From contig VFFE01007018.1 of NCBI GenBank assembly GCA_008921705.1, positions 832,015 through 896,014 of the forward strand: a stretch of DNA of 64,000 nt, written 5' to 3'. A model generated the notes under the pieces. That model worked only from the letters and a program-made list of their open reading frames with translations. It was not told the DNA's origin and ran no database searches. The translations under genes were made by a program, and so were the position numbers. Below, in pieces: positions 10,826 through 27,300 of the stretch. Positions within the stretch are counted from its first letter, which is position 1; each line of letters opens with the position of its first letter. Origin of the DNA: Burhinus oedicnemus. Taxonomy: Eukaryota > Chordata > Aves > Charadriiformes > Burhinidae.

Positions 10826-12183
10826 GCCCTTTCCGTGAGAACTGCAGGCTGGTCAGACTCACCTCTGTGCCTGGCAAGATGATGGAGCAGATCCTCCTGG
10901 AAACTCTGCTAAGGCACATGGGAAATAAGGAGGTGATTGGTGACAGCCAACACAGCTTCACTAAAGGCAAATCACATCTGACAAATTTGGTGGCCTTCTA
11001 TGATGGGGTTACAGCATTGGTGGATAAGGGAAAAGCAACTGACGTCATCTACCTGGACTTGTGCAAAGCATTTGACACTGTCCCACAGGACATCCTTGTC
11101 TCTAAATTGGAGAGATACGGATTTGATCAATGGACCAGAACCGGCTGGATGGTCACACTCAAAGAGTTGTGGTCAACGGCTCACTGTCCAAGTAGTGAGC
11201 AGTGATGAGCGGTGCTCCTCAGGGGTCGGTACTGGGACTGGTGCTGTTTAACATCTTTGTTGGTGACATGGACAGTGGGACTGAGTGCACCCTCAGCAAG
11301 TTTGCTGACAACACCCAGCTGTGTGGTGCAGTCGACATGCTGGAGGGAAGGGATGCCATCCAGAGGGACCTGGACAGGCTCGAGAGGTGGGCCTGTACCA
11401 ACCTCATGAAGTTCAACAAGGCCAAGTGCAAGGTCCTGCACGTGGGTCAGGGCAATCCCAAGCACAAATACAGGCTGGGTGGAGAACGGATGGAGAGCAG
11501 CCCTGAGGAGAGGGACTTGGAAGTGGTGGTTGATGAGAAGCTCAACACGAGCCAGCAACATGCGCTGGCAGCCCAGAAAGCCCCCCGCATCCTGGGCTGC
11601 ATCCCCAGCAGCATGGGCAGCAGAGCGAGGGAGGGGATTCTGCCCCTCTGCTCCGCTCTGGGGAGACCCCCCTGCAGTGCTGCCTCCAGCCCTGGGGCCT
11701 CGGCACAGGAGAGACATGGACCTGCTGGAGCGGGGCCAGAGGAGGCCACCCAGATGCTGCCAGGGCTGGAGCCCCTCTGCTGGGAGAACAGGCTGGGAGA
11801 GTTGGGGGGGTTCAGCCTGGAGAAGAGAAGGCTCCGGGGAGACCTTAGAGCCCCTTCCAGACCCTAAAGGGGCTCCAGGGAAGCCGGGGAGGGACTCTGG
11901 ATCAGGGAGTGGAGCCATAGGACGAGGGGGAACGGTTTTAAACTGAAAGAGGGCAGATTTAGATGAGATATTAGGAAGAAATTCTTGACTGTGAGGGTGG
12001 TGAGACCCTGGCCGGGGTTGCCCAGAGCAGCTGTGGCTGCCCCATCCCTGGAGGTGTTCAAGGCCAGGTTGGACGGGACTTGGAGCAACCTGGTCTGCTG
12101 GGAGGTGTCCCTGCCCATGGCAGGGGGTTGGAACCGGATGGCCTTTAAGGTCCCTTCCCACCCAAACGGTTCCACGATCCTAT
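10826..12183 (+). mobile_element. CR1 LINE, 5'-truncated with RT fragment (copy B)
   Basis: About 1.36 kb of a CR1 non-LTR retrotransposon in sense orientation. It carries the central reverse-transcriptase domain, the C-terminal end of ORF2, the 3' UTR and a degenerate 3' end (CCTTTAAGGTCCCTTCC, then CACGATCCTAT). The absence of ORF1 and the endonuclease shows the usual 5' truncation. It lies about 250 bases upstream of the TRAPPC3 promoter motifs. Confidence 0.95.
10832..11867 (+). pseudogene. Broken CR1 ORF2 (reverse transcriptase) remnant
   Basis: The first part reads [15 protein letters not shown], then [12 protein letters not shown] (the RT block containing YLD..KAFD) up to about 11150. 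A frameshift follows, and in the continuing frame there are two adjacent stops (11193-11198). The second part resumes as [16 protein letters not shown] and KFADNTQL. The second aspartate of the usual (F/Y)ADD catalytic motif is Asn here (codon 11310-11312). The element is therefore inactive on three counts: truncation, frameshift with stops, and loss of a catalytic residue. Confidence 0.9.
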
Positions 12184-12422
12184 CCAGCAAAACCCCTCAC
12201 TGCCATCAGCGAGGCTGGGGGCCCTCCGCAGGCCCTGCTGGAGGCTGAGCAGCGAGGCCCCGTCACCCGGCCTTTACCGGGGAGCAGTCACGGGGACCAG
12301 CACCGCAGTCACCACCCCGGGCAGGGCCACCCGCTCCCGGCAGACACCCAGGGGTGCGGGGACCAGGGGCAGCACCGGCAGCGGCGCCGGCGCGGGCGGC
12401 GGGACCGGCCCGGCGGGCGGAA
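12184..12422. other. Short spacer between CR1 and TRAPPC3 promoter
   Basis: The AT/GC balance changes sharply here from CR1 sequence into the CpG island that covers the TRAPPC3 promoter and first exon (about 12270-13160). No gene is seen. Confidence 0.5.
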
Positions 12423-12436
12423 GCGCCCCCTGGCGG
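12423..12436 (-). promoter_or_regulatory. CTCF-like core motif
   Basis: GCGCCCCCTGGCGG as given, or CCGCCAGGGGGCGC on the minus strand, matches the CTCF core consensus CCASYAGRKGGCRS at all but one position. It lies about 285 bases upstream of the TRAPPC3 start codon. Confidence 0.5.
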
Positions 12437-12506
12437 CGCAGAGCGCGCCCCCGCCCCCGTGGTCAGGTGACCCTCCCCGCCCGCCGGGATTTGTAGGCGC
12501 CTCGCC

Positions 12507-12516
12507 GTCACGTGAC
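12507..12516. promoter_or_regulatory. Palindromic E-box GTCACGTGAC (CLEAR/USF type)
   Basis: A perfect 10-base palindrome identical to the CLEAR element bound by TFEB/TFE3 and also a strong USF site. A related sequence, GGTCAGGTGACC, lies 35 bases upstream (12461-12472). The position, about 190 bases before the TRAPPC3 ATG, fits a proximal promoter element. Which factor binds is inference. Confidence 0.55.
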
Positions 12517-12537
12517 ACCGCCCATCCGCTGTGACAG

Positions 12538-12549
12538 CGCGCATGCGTA
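12538..12549. promoter_or_regulatory. NRF1-like site
   Basis: CGCGCATGCGTA differs from the NRF1 consensus YGCGCATGCGCR by one base. It sits between the E-box and the ZNF143-like motif, in the usual zone of a TATA-less housekeeping promoter. Confidence 0.45.
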
Positions 12550-12564
12550 CTAGTGCGGCCGCGG

Positions 12565-12584
12565 TGCACTCTGGGGCTTGTAGT
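12565..12584 (-). promoter_or_regulatory. ZNF143/SBS-type element
   Basis: On the minus strand this reads ACTACAAGCCCCAGAGTGCA, close to the ZNF143 (STAF) binding site ACTACAAnTCCCAGnATGC. A second, CpG-richer near-match on the plus strand (ACTGCGAGTCCCGGCGTGCC) is at 12625-12644. The two face opposite directions and flank the probable transcription start. Confidence 0.5.
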
Positions 12585-12707
12585 TCGGCGGCGCGGGCGT
12601 GGCGGGGCCGGCAGCCCTGCGCGGACTGCGAGTCCCGGCGTGCCCCGCGGCGCGGCGCGGCGCGGGAGGCGGCGGGGCCGGGCCGGGGACGCAGCGGGCC
12701 GGGCAGG

Positions 12708-17267
<4,560 letters not shown>

Positions 17268-18290
17268 ATCGCAACCCGGTCTCCCTTTGGGACCGGAGGG
17301 GACCAGCTGGTTTTGGCCATTAGCTTTCATCACAGATCTGTAGGGATCTAGTGCTCCTGTACATTCAGACTGACTCACTGACTGTTTAAGATGTAATTAT
17401 ATTCTTCTACTGTTATTTCCATCTTCTGTAGAAGACATTTGTCTGGTTGCTGTTTATTTCACAGGTTCATTCTGAAGCTTTTTCGTATTACCCTGGGGAC
17501 GCTTTCTACGCTCAGTTTCTAATTGTGACCTTTGGTTGTGCGAGAACTACTGCTCAAACTCTAGAAGAGCTCCAGTCTGTTCAAATCTGTATCCGTGTTT
17601 TATTACCAGAATTGGAGACCAAGCTGTGAGAGCCCACTGATTTACCGTTAAATGCTGTCCTTAAAAAGAGGGGTTTAAAATTCATTTGGAGATAAGTGCA
17701 TAGTATTTCTGTAGACCAAACTGGCTTCCTGCATTTGATTCTGCAGTTACTAGTAAAATGCAAGCTTGATACAAAAGGGCGACTTGGGAGATCCGTTTGA
17801 GTGCTGGCACCCGGTTGGGGAGGTTCCTCTTGGAGAGTGGTGGCATCACCAGCACCAGCAGATTCAGGAGGTCCGTGTGGCCTGGGCCTTTCTGCAGTTT
17901 CTCTTCCCCCGCAGTCTCGTGACTCCCCTCTTGGAAGGGGAGGGCCATTAAATTGCAGTGGAGCAGCAGTAAATAATTTAAATGGAGAAAAGGAAAGAGT
18001 GGCTAAAATGCCATCGGTGGTCTGCAGTGTGTACGGCCCAGGGGCTGCGTGGCAAGTCTGTGGTACGAAAACAAAGCTCAGACTAGCGACTGGGAGGTAT
18101 TAAATGCATTTCAGCAAGTAGAGTCTGCTCCCCCGTTACGGTGTGTAAACACTGCGCAGTGCGGAGGTGGTGCTGGGGTATATTCTCACAGATGTTTAGG
18201 CTACAACAGAATTTCCCGTTACTTGAATTGGCAAGCTTTGGCAGTCTGTAGCACCTGCTGTTCGTTAAAATAAATACACAACGTAGTAGT
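17268..18290 (+). other. TRAPPC3: TRAPPC3 3' UTR with polyadenylation signals
   Basis: AT-rich, exon-like 3' sequence following the stop codon. Candidate signals are ATTAAA at 17947-17952 and canonical AATAAA at 18269-18274, giving 3' UTRs of about 0.7 or 1.0 kb. A further AATAAA (19576-19581) is isolated in GC-rich sequence and is probably unrelated. Confidence 0.6.
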
Positions 18291-21200
18291 ATATCTCAAA
18301 AAGCAAGATATTGGAAAACGAACTTCCTCTGCCATCCTGTTCAGCCAGAAAATGCAGTCAGACATGCAGTTCTCAAACCACTTTACATAGCATGAAGGCA
18401 CAGATCCACAGAGATAATTAGGAGCTTAAAGTCGATAGCTCTTACTTCCCCAGGAGCTGGCGGCTCGGATACCTTTGTAGGTTTATGCCTGAGCGTAAGG
18501 TGAGAGAGAACGCTGCCACTTGTGCTGCCGTTCGTTTCGGTTCTCCAGATGAACACTGGGTCATCTGGACGCTGGATGGCTCACCCCATCCCTTTTCTTG
18601 CCCAAATGAGTCCCTTTGGTGGGAGGGTTTGGATGCCCGCTGTGATGTGTGTCCTGTGAAGTGGCAGCGAGTCGCTGTCAAAGCAGTTGGAGAATGACAT
18701 CGAGGAACAGCGGTGGCTGATGGGTTTTGGAAGCAGAGGTGCTGTGTGGTCACGTTGCAGAGATGAAAAAGATCCGTCGTTTCTCATTGTTGACCATTAT
18801 AATTAATTTTAAGGCTGCATTTTAAAAGCATTAAAAGAATCCTGGTGTCAAATCTTCGGTTTCCTCTTGCTGTTTTTTGGCGACGCAGGTGCTGCTGTGG
18901 AGCCGCGGCTGAGCGGTGTGGGATCACCGCCCTGCCCGGGGCTGGCAGGGTGACGGCAGCGCCGCACCAAGAATGTCTGACTGCCGGCGCGCGTGAAAGC
19001 TGCTGCCTGAAGGAAACCTGCCCAATATTCAGCACACGGAGGGGTTGTGGCTGGGGGTGGGACTCGGGGGGCTGATGGGCAGCGCTGGGAAACCAGACAA
19101 GTCACTGTTTGCTTGTTTGAGGACTGGCCTTTTTCTGCCCCGTGAATAGCCATGCCTGTACATCAACAGGGACTCGCTACCGCCAGCCCGAGCCAGTCCG
19201 CTGCGGGGAGAGCTAAGACATGCTATTTGTGGTGATTCAGAGCGGCAAAAAATCACCTCGGGAGGCATCTGTGCCCCCCCCGTGCCAGCTCAGCGAGGGG
19301 GCTGCTCCACGGCTGCCATGCTGCGTCCGGGAGCACGCAGGCGAGGAATGGCACCTCCTGGCTCTTGCAGGAATTCTCACCCTCTGCGCCTGTATAAATG
19401 GTGTAAACGCTCCCCAGGAGCCTGCGGCGTGAGGGAGCCGCCCCGCAGCGTGCCGGTGGGCATCCCCCCTGTGCCAGGGGGGCACCCCGCAGCCTCGCTC
19501 CGCCCCGGGCACTGAGCACCCAGGCTGCACCCTGGCCGCTGCCAGCCCCAGGGATGGGGAAGCAGCAGCTTTTGCAATAAAGTGGCTTTTCTCTTCGGCT
19601 GGGGCTGGCGAGCATCACGTGTCGCCTGCCTGGCCAGTGACAAAAGCCAGGCTTTGCCAGCCAGAGTGGCCCCAAACAGCCCCGACATGAACCCGGCTCC
19701 CGAGACAGCCCTGGGCAGAGGCTGTCCCCGGGGACTGTCCTGGGTGGAGGGAGGTGCTGTGTCCTCCTCGCTGACGTTGCAGCTAAAAGAGGGTTATTTT
19801 ACAACGGTGAGCTCGTGCCGGGTCCTTTCCCTCCTTTGGCCCCTGTTGGGAACAGGTCCCAGGCTCCCGCTGCCGCCCCCCCGGAACTACGGAGCTATAC
19901 GGTAATGTGCTGGGGCCACTGGGTCAAAACCAGCCCAGACCCTCTGGAAGAACAAAAAGCAAAAATTACATTAAGTAAATTAAAACTGTCTACTACCGAG
20001 TAGCTCATTGTAGACAAGGGAGAATATGCAAAAAGCTCAGTTTGAAACCTACTAAATATTACCATGTGCTGTTTATAGGAAACAAATGGGGAAAGGCATG
20101 CTGCATCAATAAAACCCTGAACATGGTTGGAGTTGGACTAAAGCCTTTCCACGGCTCTAGGTTATTGAATACCCTTCACTTTCATGTAGTGCCAGGCCTG
20201 ACCCCTGGACACATACCGCGAAGGGGAAAGTTGACTTGTGGGAATAATAGACATTCCTGGTGAACGATTTAACCTGGCAGGAAAAGAGGCGACTTTCAGC
20301 CTTTCGTATCTCTGCGTGATATTAGAGATGACAATAGCAACAAGTTGAGGGCGGGGGATGCAGGACACGGGGCGGGAACGCTGCCGCCAGACCCCGGCAG
20401 ACGACGGTGCATGGGGTGAGCCCCCCCGCACCGTGCCTGGCCCCTGCCTGCCCGCGCTGGCCGCTCGGCCAGCCTGGCCACCCCGTGATGGCAGCAGACG
20501 GGCTCTGCATCGCCCAGACCCTGGCTCCCAGCCGCAGTGCCGCCTCCCAACCCCATCCCGGGCTCCCAGAGCGATGGGTCGTGTGAGCTTTATTTGCAGC
20601 GGTGCCCGCAGAGGATGGAAGGAGCTTTTCCAGCCCTCGCCTCCCTCAAGCTCTGTTTTCTCCCATGGGATAGCAGGACTTCAGGCAGCGCTGAGCCAGA
20701 GCGCGTCCCGAGAGTGCACGGTGGCAGGAGCTGAACCCCCATCCCGTGCACGACTTACCAGGGCGTCGCTTGAGGGTTTAAACCAATTCATCACCCCCGG
20801 TGCCCCCGCTCCCACCTCGCCCGGGGTTTGTCGCCTGCTTCGCTGCAGGCAGCCGGCAAAGGCAGGTCGCTGCCGCCCTGCTCTGACTGCACAGTACGGG
20901 GCTGCGGGGTATTTCGGGGAGCTGGCGGTGAGCCCAGCCACGCTCCACACCGCCAACCTGTGCCGACACCACCCTTGTCCCATCCTCGCACCAGCCCGGA
21001 GCCGAGCTGTCCCTTCTTCTCCCCTCACTGGTGGGAAGCAGAGCTCCCAGCCCTGCTCCTGCCACCAAAACCAGGGGCAGGCGGCAGCCCTGGGCACCGT
21101 CCCTTTGCAGACCCCACGGCCCAGCACCCACCGATGGGGCAGGGATGGTGCTGGGAGAGAAGCCCAGATGGGGACAGGGGAATCTCTCTGGGAGGGAAGT

Positions 21201-24200
21201 GTTTCCGGACTGGTGTCCTCACTGCCAGGGCAGCTCCCACAGCTTTCAGCCAGATGTGCTTGGCCGGGGTGCCGGGCGCTCGCTGGAGCCGCGCGAAAGA
21301 TGTTTCACGCGCGAGAGCTTGTGTGCTGGGGACCGCAGCTCTTGGCAGGGCTGGCACAGTGCTGGCAGCGCCGAGCAGCCGAGGTGCGGGCCGTGCCGGG
21401 CTGGCACCATCTGCTCACCAGCTCAACAAACGGCCCCCTCAAGCCCCGCACGCCCGGGATGCTCGGCCCCGTGTCCTGTGTCCCCGCTGCAGCGCTGAAA
21501 AACTGTTGGCCGGTGGCAGCACGATGGCCAGGCGAGATGCTGCTCGGGGTGCGGGTTCCAGCCAGGCATGGATCCATCCTTGCCCCAGGACTCCCAGCTC
21601 TGGCCAACCTGGCCGAGCATCTCCCCACACGGGTACCACGTAAACATGTTCTCTGCCTGATAACAATCCAGCAAGTTTGGGTATGGGGATGCTTTTAAAA
21701 ACCTTCCCAGACCCCTGGGCCAGCTGCGAAGCACGTTCAGCTGACCCAGGGAGCCTGGGCAAAATCCTTCCCCAAGGCACAGCCGTGCTGCAAATTCATC
21801 GCCCTGGCCCAAACAGGGTTCCCAAAGCTGGGAATGCCCAGCAGCAGCAGCAGCAACGGGTCAGGGCAGCCCTTTGTTGATGCTCCTTGGCACCCACCCT
21901 CCTGCAGCATCCCTTGCCAGGGCTGAGGAAGAGGAGGCGGTTTCTGCAGCTCCCTTTGGGCCAGGGTGGGACGAGAGCTGCCCCAGCAGCCCCGCTCGGA
22001 GCTCTGCCACAGTTTGGTGGCATTTGGTATTTCAGATGAAGAGAAGGAGGCTCCATTGTTCCTCTTCCATTGTTCTGTGTTTCCTAAGCGGGACAGGCAT
22101 CCTCCTCCCACGCTCTGCCCGGCTGCGGAGCTGGTCCAGCCCTTTGAAAGTCTCACTGCAGCAAAGGCATCTGTCGAAGTGCCGGGGGAACCAAAACGTA
22201 GAGAGAAACATCCCGGCTCCCAGGCAAAGACTGGCACCAGCAGCACGTGCAGGGATGAAGGGTGTCCGGGGCAGGGACCCGGTTTGTCTCAGGGTCCCCT
22301 TTCCCCGCCGGGTCCGTGCTCCTGCGTCACTGCACGGCATTTTGTTTCCATACGCGGCAGCTTGGGCAGCTCATGCCAGGCTGTGATGGGAAGGGACAGC
22401 CCCAGGCGACAGCGCGACAACCACAGGAGAAGAGGTTGACATCAGCCGAGCCATGCCATCGTTCCCGCCCCGGTGCTGTGACCCAGCAAGGACACCGGTG
22501 CTCTCCCGGATGCGGGACGGTCCAGCCACCCCCACCACGCCTCCCATCAGGCAGCCGGCCAAAGACCATCCTTTCCGCCTTTCTCCCTGCGGTTTCACTG
22601 CTCTCGGTTTCTCATTCCGCTCCACACAGCTAAACCCCAATAATTAAAACCACAGCTGCTATTGTCCTGCCGGCAGCAGCACCGTTCCCCTCCGGAAGCC
22701 GTCCTCCACTGCCCGGCAGTGCAGGATGCGGCACAGGGACACGGCACTGGGCTCCATCCAAACGGCGCAGGAGTGCCCGCAGGATGGGATACGGCTTGTG
22801 CGGCCGTTTTGCACAACAAACACCGAAGCCATAGGCTCGCTGCCATCCCAGAAACGAAGACCCTGGGGAGAGCAGGGGAGCACCGGTCCAGCCTTTCCGA
22901 CTTTCCACAGAAGATGCAAAATTTCCGAGGGCCAATTACCAAATGCGGCCAGAAGTCCCCGAGTCCAGCTGGGGTGGATTTGCCCGGAGGCAGCTTGGGG
23001 AGCTGCTGGTGTTGAGCAGCCTTGGCCTGCGACAAGACCTTCAGCTGCGGGCCAGGAAAAATCAGGCATTTTGATAAGAAATGTTTGTTTTCTTTTAAAA
23101 TACTTTTAATTGTGGCTTCCAAGGAAGGGAGCTACTGAAACGGTCTGCGTTTCTCCGAGCTGCAGCAAGCCAGGTTTCTGAAGGGCATCTAACCCATCCC
23201 AGGGCAGGAGCTGCTCCCAGCCCTTCCCCACTCCGCTTAGGCTGACCCGGGCTTACGAACCCGGTGATGGAGTTCCAGGCAGCCCAGCCTCTGCTCAGCT
23301 GTCCCCAAAACTGCTACTTTAAGTCTTTCCTGCAACCGTTCAGACCTGCGAGGTCCTGTCCTGCAGCAGCGCCCAGGGAGAGCAGCTCGGTTGCCGGTTC
23401 CTCCTTTCCCAGTTGCCAGCCCCCACGCCAGCCCCGCCACCGCCGGCACTGCGGCACCACAGACGGCACCAACTGGGGGCCACACAGGAGCCCCCCGGCA
23501 CACAGCCCACCCCCGACCCCATCCCATCCCCACCGTGGCGAGCGGCTCACCACGAGCAGGACCGAACTGGATGCCTGGATGGCAGGGAACCGGCTGCGGC
23601 CAAGTCTTCCAAGCAGTTAAGTTAATAGAGAGCGGAGCAAAACGATTTGAAAGTTTAAAGCCAATCCCCTCCCCAAACGAAGCAAAGCCCCAGACTTTCA
23701 TCTCAGCCCCAGGATCCCGTTGGCTTCTCCCTGCCCGTCATGCGCGGGTAGCCGAGACATGGGAGCTCACTCAGGGAAAAGTGCTCGCCAGAACAATGTC
23801 TCTTTTTCCAGCAGAAAAATATTGATTTTGTTTTAATTAGCGCTAGTGCTGACATCCAAGAGCTCAGAGAGAAGTTGCCAGGCACGGGGCCGGCTCTGCC
23901 CCAGCCTGTGGCTCCACGTCCCCGTCCCACCGCCGGGCAGGGAGCCCCCCACAGCCACCCCCGCGCCCCGGCTGGAGCCAGAATTTGCCCTGGGGCCAGT
24001 GCCGGCATTGCGGCCTCTTGCCCAAGCTCCCCAGCCGGGGCCGTTATCGCTCCCCCAGGCCCCACAGTGGCGAGCCATTGCTGGGAAGGTGCTTGAGCAA
24101 GATGCCACTAAGGAGCCGGAGGGGAGAAACCCAGCGGCTTCCTCGAGCACAGAAGCAGCTCGGTGGGACCTCTACTTGCCCGGTGCGGAGGAGCCTGGAG

Positions 24201-24225
24201 GGAGCAGAGAGGCAACGGGGCTGCC
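18291..24225. other. Intergenic between TRAPPC3 and COL8A2, part 1
   Basis: Unique sequence becoming GC-rich from about 18880. A short (CAG)n run lies at 21840-21856. Long overlapping frames such as 20358-21698 (+) are low-complexity, have no domain or splice support, and are treated as chance. No RNA gene is recognised. Confidence 0.5.
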
Positions 24226-24345
24226 CTGGGCTCCTGCATCCCCCTGCCCCACACTCCAGCATCCCCCAAGCTCCCGCATCCCCTTACCCCGGGCTCCAGC
24301 ATCCCCCTGCTCTGCCCTCCTGCATCCCTCGAGCTCCAGCATCCC
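24226..24345. repeat. Imperfect tandem of CTCCAGCATCCCCCTGCCC-like units
   Basis: About five degenerate copies of a 22-28 base unit built around GCTCC(A/T/C)GCATCCC. The unit length varies, so this is an old, decaying array. Confidence 0.6.
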
Positions 24346-27300
24346 GGCCAGGCAGGGCGCAGGGAGCTGTGCCGCGGGTGCCGACTGGCCAGGAGCCGGG
24401 GAGCAGAGCGTTAACCGGGGCAGCCGGGCTGGGGAGCGGAGCCCGAGGAATGAGGAAGCCGAGGAGTGGGTACCCGTAGTGGAAACGGCTTGGCACGGGC
24501 TGTGGAAAATGGAGGCCTAGAGAAATGTGACAGCAGGCTGGACTGGCTGGGAGTACCACACAGGCGTATTTAAGCCTTCAAGCCTGCCATTGTTCTCCCC
24601 TAATTATTCCCACTCCCTGAGTATTACACCCCATAATTCAGGAAAGCTGAGTAATGGAAGAAACAACAGCAATTTTAATCTCTCAGTACCGGTGGTCTGC
24701 ACCAAAAAAATGCTTTCAAGAGCTCTGCGGTTGCGACTTCCTCGGTTTGGTGGGCAGCGGAGGGGAGGGAGAGCAGGGCCACCGGCCCATGGGTGCTCGA
24801 CTGAGACCAGAGGTGAGCGGGGACAGGACAGGGACATTCCTCCCGGTGATGGGAAAGGAGCCGGAGCATCATGCTGGGTACCGGGAACATCCCCACCAGG
24901 TACTGCATGAGCCCCATGCCAGCAGCCGGGGTGGCTTTGGGGTGATGCTGGCTGGTGAGTGGGGGCAGCCCCTCACCCCCCTGCACTGGGGAACACTGGC
25001 TGGTGGGTGGGGGCACTGGGGAACACTGGTTGGCACGGCTGCCGCTGCAGAGGACCGCAGCCTGGCAAAGCGCCCGCCTCACACCAACGGCACTTTATCT
25101 TCTGCTCTCAGCTAGACCACAGAGAAGAGAACTGGGCACCAGTTTTTGGTCAAAACATGTTTTTCTAAATGAGAACTGGCTTTCAGAAGAGGAAATTCTG
25201 ACCTCCCTAGAAATGCTCTTGCTTTTCAACAAAAGCCACCGCAGGTTTGTTCCCCGAGGAGCAAGCTTTTGGTAAACAGATTCCCACTCCTGCAAAGAAC
25301 GAGACATGGAGTCAGAACCAGCAGCACCCAGGTGCTCTGGAGGAGCCCGCGCAGGCAGGAGGGACCCCCAGCCCTGCCCTTGCCCCTCTGCCCACTCCGG
25401 CATCCCCAAATGGATCCAGGCACCTGCACCTTCCCACCAACCCTGCTCCCACCATGGCTCTGTGCACAAGCAAAGTGAGTGGTGGGTCAAAACGAGCCTC
25501 CCGGCTAATTTAGCATCACTTGCCCATCAGTTCTTGGGAGTGGGCAAGGGGGGGGACAGCCAGCAGCACCCACAATGGGGTCAAGACACTTGCACTGAGA
25601 AAGGCTCTGCCGTGCCGCACCACGCTGCTCCGGGTGGGAAGCGAAACGCCCTGTGCAGGGACCAGGCATCCCTTGAAAGCACGCTGGAGCCAGGGCATTC
25701 GCCAGCCTCCCGGGCACGCGCCGCTGGGCAGCGGCCATCGCCTCCATCCATCCTTCCCTTCTCAGCTCCGACATGCAGCGAAAGCACCAGAACAAGCCCA
25801 GGTCTGCCCTGCCCCGGCTTTCTGCAGACACAGCAGCTAACCCGTAATAAATTACACCAACCGTTTTCCCTGCCGTTTGAAGTTTCAGCAATAGCAACAC
25901 TCAGGCCAGATAAACAGTGAACTTGCTCAGAGAGCCAGGCAGCAACTTGCCGTACCGAGGAACTCATCGCAGCCTGCGGCAGGGAGCCGAGGGGACGGAG
26001 CCAGCAGTTTGGAGACACGGTTTAGCATCACTTCTCAGCAGCTGATCTATAGTTTTGGCTACACGATGCTCAGCTCCTCATTACATTTACCAAAGCTTCA
26101 CTGGAGGTCGCATCCTTGCCCCAGGTACAAGCCAGGGCGATGGCTCTGCTGCAGCATCCCTCGGAGCCACATGACAAGCCACCAGCCCCGGAGGACAGGT
26201 CACCCTGCAGCCACCCGTTAGGATTAACCTTAATGACACAGCTCAACCTGCTGCATCCTCGAGCACTGCTCCTTCACATGTCCCAAAGGCCCCCAAGGTC
26301 CCCAAACACGGCAGGTGAGGCGGGACAGGGTGGCCCAAAGGTGGCCGTGCCGGCGGCAGCGGGGCGCGCTGCCTCTGTGTGGTCTGCAGCCATCTGGATG
26401 TACTTAGAGCAATACTGCAGCAATTGCTAAAAGATCAAAAATCTTCAGGCCAACCTTGATTCCCATTGCATTTTTTGCATTTTTGAGGACTCGAGTCTAA
26501 AACCTGACAGCGGGGAGGGGTGTCGCCTGCACAGCCCGGCAGCGCTCGGCACAGCACTGCCAGACTCCAAGGGTGATGGCTGGGCTGCCCCGGCATCACT
26601 GCGAGACGCCCACGGGATCCCAGGGAATGACCCGGAGGAAATGCTCTGTCAGGCCCTTTGTCTGTACCCGGCACGTGGCACCAGCACCGCTCCTGCTGGG
26701 GGGTGTCACCATCCCTGAGCCGAGACCCTGCTGCACCCCTGGGGCTCCTGCTCGCAGCGACAGGAGGGGGCATGTCAGGTCTCCCCATCCCCGAGCCCAG
26801 GGAAGCCACCAGGAAGCCACCAACACCCACGCCTGCCCCCAGCAATGTCCCCGCTCCCGGCCAGCCGCACTTCTCCTCCCAGGGCTTCTGACCCCCTCTG
26901 AAGCTCAACCGGGGGGAAACGTGTCCCAGCACCCGCGCAGCCCGGCCGGGAGGAGGTTATCCTGGCGCAGAGGTGAAGCGATGCTGATTTACTGGCCATG
27001 TGCCGCCTCCATCCGCACCGGTGAGTGCTGAGGTTCGGACATCTGGGCTTCAGATGCCCCACAGCACAGCTGGATCCTGCCTGGGCTGTGCCTGGCCCCG
27101 GCCCCACAGCCAGCCCCAGCCCCATGAGCCACTTCTTCACCCCTCCTTGTGTCCCAGCTGGTTCTGACGCACCATGGCCTGGAGTTTCCAGCTGCTCCAG
27201 ATCCCCCCAGCCCTTCCCAGCAAAGGGAGGATGAAGCAAACACACCCAAGAGCCACCGTCAGCACCCACCTGTGTCCATGGGGTACATCCAGCCCTGGGG

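Noticed and set aside
19576..19581. AATAAA as a distal TRAPPC3 polyadenylation site
   Set aside because: It lies 1.3 kb beyond a better-placed AATAAA (18269) in GC-rich sequence unlike the UTR.
20358..21698. 446-codon plus-strand frame in the TRAPPC3-COL8A2 interval
   Set aside because: It is low-complexity, overlaps equally long frames on the other strand, and has no recognised domain.
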